Below are positions 6,931-7,653 of a DNA stretch of 7,653 nucleotides, piece by piece. Within the stretch, counting starts at the first letter, position 1; each line of letters begins with the position of its first letter. The position numbers and the translations under genes are program-made. The notes under the pieces are model-generated. The model made no database searches and was not told the DNA's origin. It saw nothing but the letters and a program-made list of their open reading frames with translations. This stretch comes from CAYLZN01 sp964387935 (GTDB lineage Bacteria; Acidobacteriota; Vicinamibacteria; Vicinamibacterales; JAFNAJ01). Location of the stretch: the NCBI GenBank assembly GCA_964387935.1, contig CAYLZN010000288.1:1-7653 (forward strand), read 5' to 3'.

Positions 6931-6955
6931 CGTGAATCGAGACGAAGAGTCCGAT

Positions 6956-7288
6956 CTACTTCTTCAAGGTGCGCACGTGCGCCAGGATGTTCGAGAAATC
7001 GGCGTCGGTGGTGGAACCCACGAGCGACTTGTGGATGGGCGCGCCCTTGATGGCCTTCAGGATGGCATCGTCCTTCATTCCCTGGACGCCGGCTGACCCG
7101 AGGGCCTTCCACTTGTCGCCATACTTCTTCTGCATGGCAGCCGAGCCGGCGCCGTCGTCGCCGTGGCAGGTCTTGCACTTCTTCGTGAACATCTCCTTGC
7201 CCGCGGCAGCATCCTGGGCAAAGGCCGGCGCGCTGGCCCCGACGAAGAGCACGAACATCGCCGTCGCAAGTGAGATTGCCACCTTCAT
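6956..7288 (-). CDS. Small periplasmic c-type cytochrome (single haem)
   Basis: A 110-residue protein that carries electrons in the periplasm; its partner is not indicated. Residues 1-24 are a Sec signal peptide (MKVAIS, hydrophobic core, cleavage after AFA24). The haem-binding motif is C38-K-T-C41-H42, followed by GDDGAGS. The C-terminal helix NILAHVRTLKK is typical of class I cytochromes c of this size, about 86 residues when mature. In related proteins the axial Met usually lies in an M-x-P or MP motif about 15-20 residues before that helix; here the segment reads GAPIHKSLVG, with His86 near the expected position. The only Met residues after CXXCH are M52 and M71, neither well placed. The start at 7288 is supported by AGGAGG 5 nt upstream; the frame continues to 7429 but without a comparable site. 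A hairpin terminator follows the stop. The gene is divergent from gamma-glutamyltransferase and convergent with the BNR gene, so probably monocistronic. Confidence 0.9.
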   Translation of the reverse strand: MKVAISLATAMFVLFVGASAPAFAQDAAAGKEMFTKKCKTCHGDDGAGSAAMQKKYGDKWKALGSAGVQGMKDDAILKAIKGAPIHKSLVGSTTDADFSNILAHVRTLKK

Positions 7289-7293
7289 GTGGA

Positions 7294-7299
7294 CCTCCT
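7294..7299 (-). promoter_or_regulatory. Shine-Dalgarno site that fixes the start of the cytochrome c gene
   Basis: AGGAGG on the minus strand, 5 nt before the ATG at 7288, where the signal peptide begins. It rules out the longer frame reaching 7429, which runs through the divergent intergenic region and into the start of the neighbouring gene. Confidence 0.85.
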
Positions 7300-7391
7300 G
7301 GAGGGAATAAGCAGTCGATCGGACCCTGCCGACCGGCGGCGCGGCTGAGAACACCGCCACGACACTGTCTGCATTCTGCCACGAAACGACA

Positions 7392-7653
7392 ATGCGAATC
7401 ACGGCCACCACAATTGCGGGTCTGCTCATGCTTGCACCCCTTCACTCCCAGGCGCCAGGGGACCGTCCGGCGCCGAACCCCCGGGCCACCCGATCGGCCG
7501 TGCTCGCCAGGAGCGGGCTGGTCGCCACCAGCCAGCCCCTGGCTTCGGCCGCCGGCCTGCAGGTGCTCCAGGACGGGGGCAACGCCATCGACGCCGCGGT
7601 TGCCGCAGCCGCCGTCCTCGCGGTCGTCGAACCCACCATGACCGGGATCGGCG
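7392..7653 (+). CDS. ggt: Gamma-glutamyltransferase (gamma-glutamyltranspeptidase), N-terminal part, 3' partial
   Basis: The enzyme hydrolyses or transfers the gamma-glutamyl group of glutathione and other gamma-glutamyl compounds, usually in the periplasm, and is made as a precursor that cleaves itself into two subunits. Only 87 codons are visible before the right edge. The start ATG at 7392 gives a plausible signal peptide (MRITATTIAGLLMLAPLHSQA). It is followed by the family's N-terminal signature: SGLVATSQPLASAAGLQVLQ, then DGGNAIDAAVAAAAVLAVVE and PTMTGIGG. This is the conserved opening of the large subunit; the catalytic Thr of the small subunit lies far beyond the window. No good Shine-Dalgarno motif precedes the ATG (CGAAACGACA), so the start rests on the signal peptide and could differ. 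The gene is divergent from the cytochrome c gene with 103 nt between their starts. The family call is firm; whether the gene is complete is not visible. Confidence 0.88.
   Translation, partial: MRITATTIAGLLMLAPLHSQAPGDRPAPNPRATRSAVLARSGLVATSQPLASAAGLQVLQDGGNAIDAAVAAAAVLAVVEPTMTGIG

Noticed and set aside
4677..6935. Long plus-strand frame overlapping the BNR gene
   Set aside because: Arg/Pro/Gln-rich translation without motifs, whereas the overlapping frame has repeated Asp-boxes and a signal peptide.
7289..7391. Promoters in the divergent region between cytochrome c and gamma-glutamyltransferase
   Set aside because: No -10/-35 pair with acceptable spacing was found on either strand. A small GACAC-TGTC inverted repeat near 7361-7369 is too short to call as an operator.

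Overview
The window is high-GC DNA (about two thirds G+C by eye) with tightly packed genes on both strands and many exported proteins. A large signal-peptide BNR/Asp-box (sortilin-like) propeller protein, a class C beta-lactamase-like serine hydrolase, a GH20 hexosaminidase, a small cytochrome c and a gamma-glutamyltransferase together suggest a free-living Acidobacteriota-type heterotroph, possibly Vicinamibacteria. This is an inference from gene style; no marker gene is present. A run of exactly 100 N (3055-3154) is an assembly gap, so this is scaffolded draft or metagenomic sequence.

Layout: (1) 1-1322 (+), the C-terminal part of a GH20 beta-N-acetylhexosaminidase, cut by the left edge. 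(2) 1288-2529 (-), a serine hydrolase with a probable lipoprotein signal, convergent with GH20 and overlapping its 3' end by 35 nt. (3) 2530-2754, a divergent intergenic region with a TATACT box facing the hydrolase. (4) 2755-3412 (+), a coiled-coil gene built of heptads and interrupted by the gap. The placeholder gap length breaks its reading frame; the true C-terminus lies in another frame from the one reached by reading straight through the N run. (5) 3413-3567, a leader with four GTGCCNN heptamers and a good sigma70-type promoter. (6) 3568-6843 (+), the 1091-residue BNR/Asp-box protein. (7) 6844-6955, a convergent intergenic region with CGTACGR heptamers and a GC-rich hairpin terminator for the cytochrome gene. 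(8) 6956-7288 (-), a small periplasmic cytochrome c. (9) 7392 to the right edge (+), the N-terminus of a gamma-glutamyltransferase.

There is no evident operon: neighbours are mostly convergent or divergent, and the only co-directional pair (coiled-coil gene and BNR gene) is separated by a repeat and its own promoter. The common theme is function outside the cytoplasm: glycan trimming (GH20), possible peptidoglycan or ester hydrolysis, a secreted propeller protein, periplasmic electron transfer and gamma-glutamyl peptide turnover. I see no mobile element, CRISPR array, RNA gene or defence system. The most interesting features are the 21-bp repeat coiled-coil gene, the two unrelated 7-bp intergenic tandem repeats, and a cytochrome c that seems to lack the usual Met ligand.
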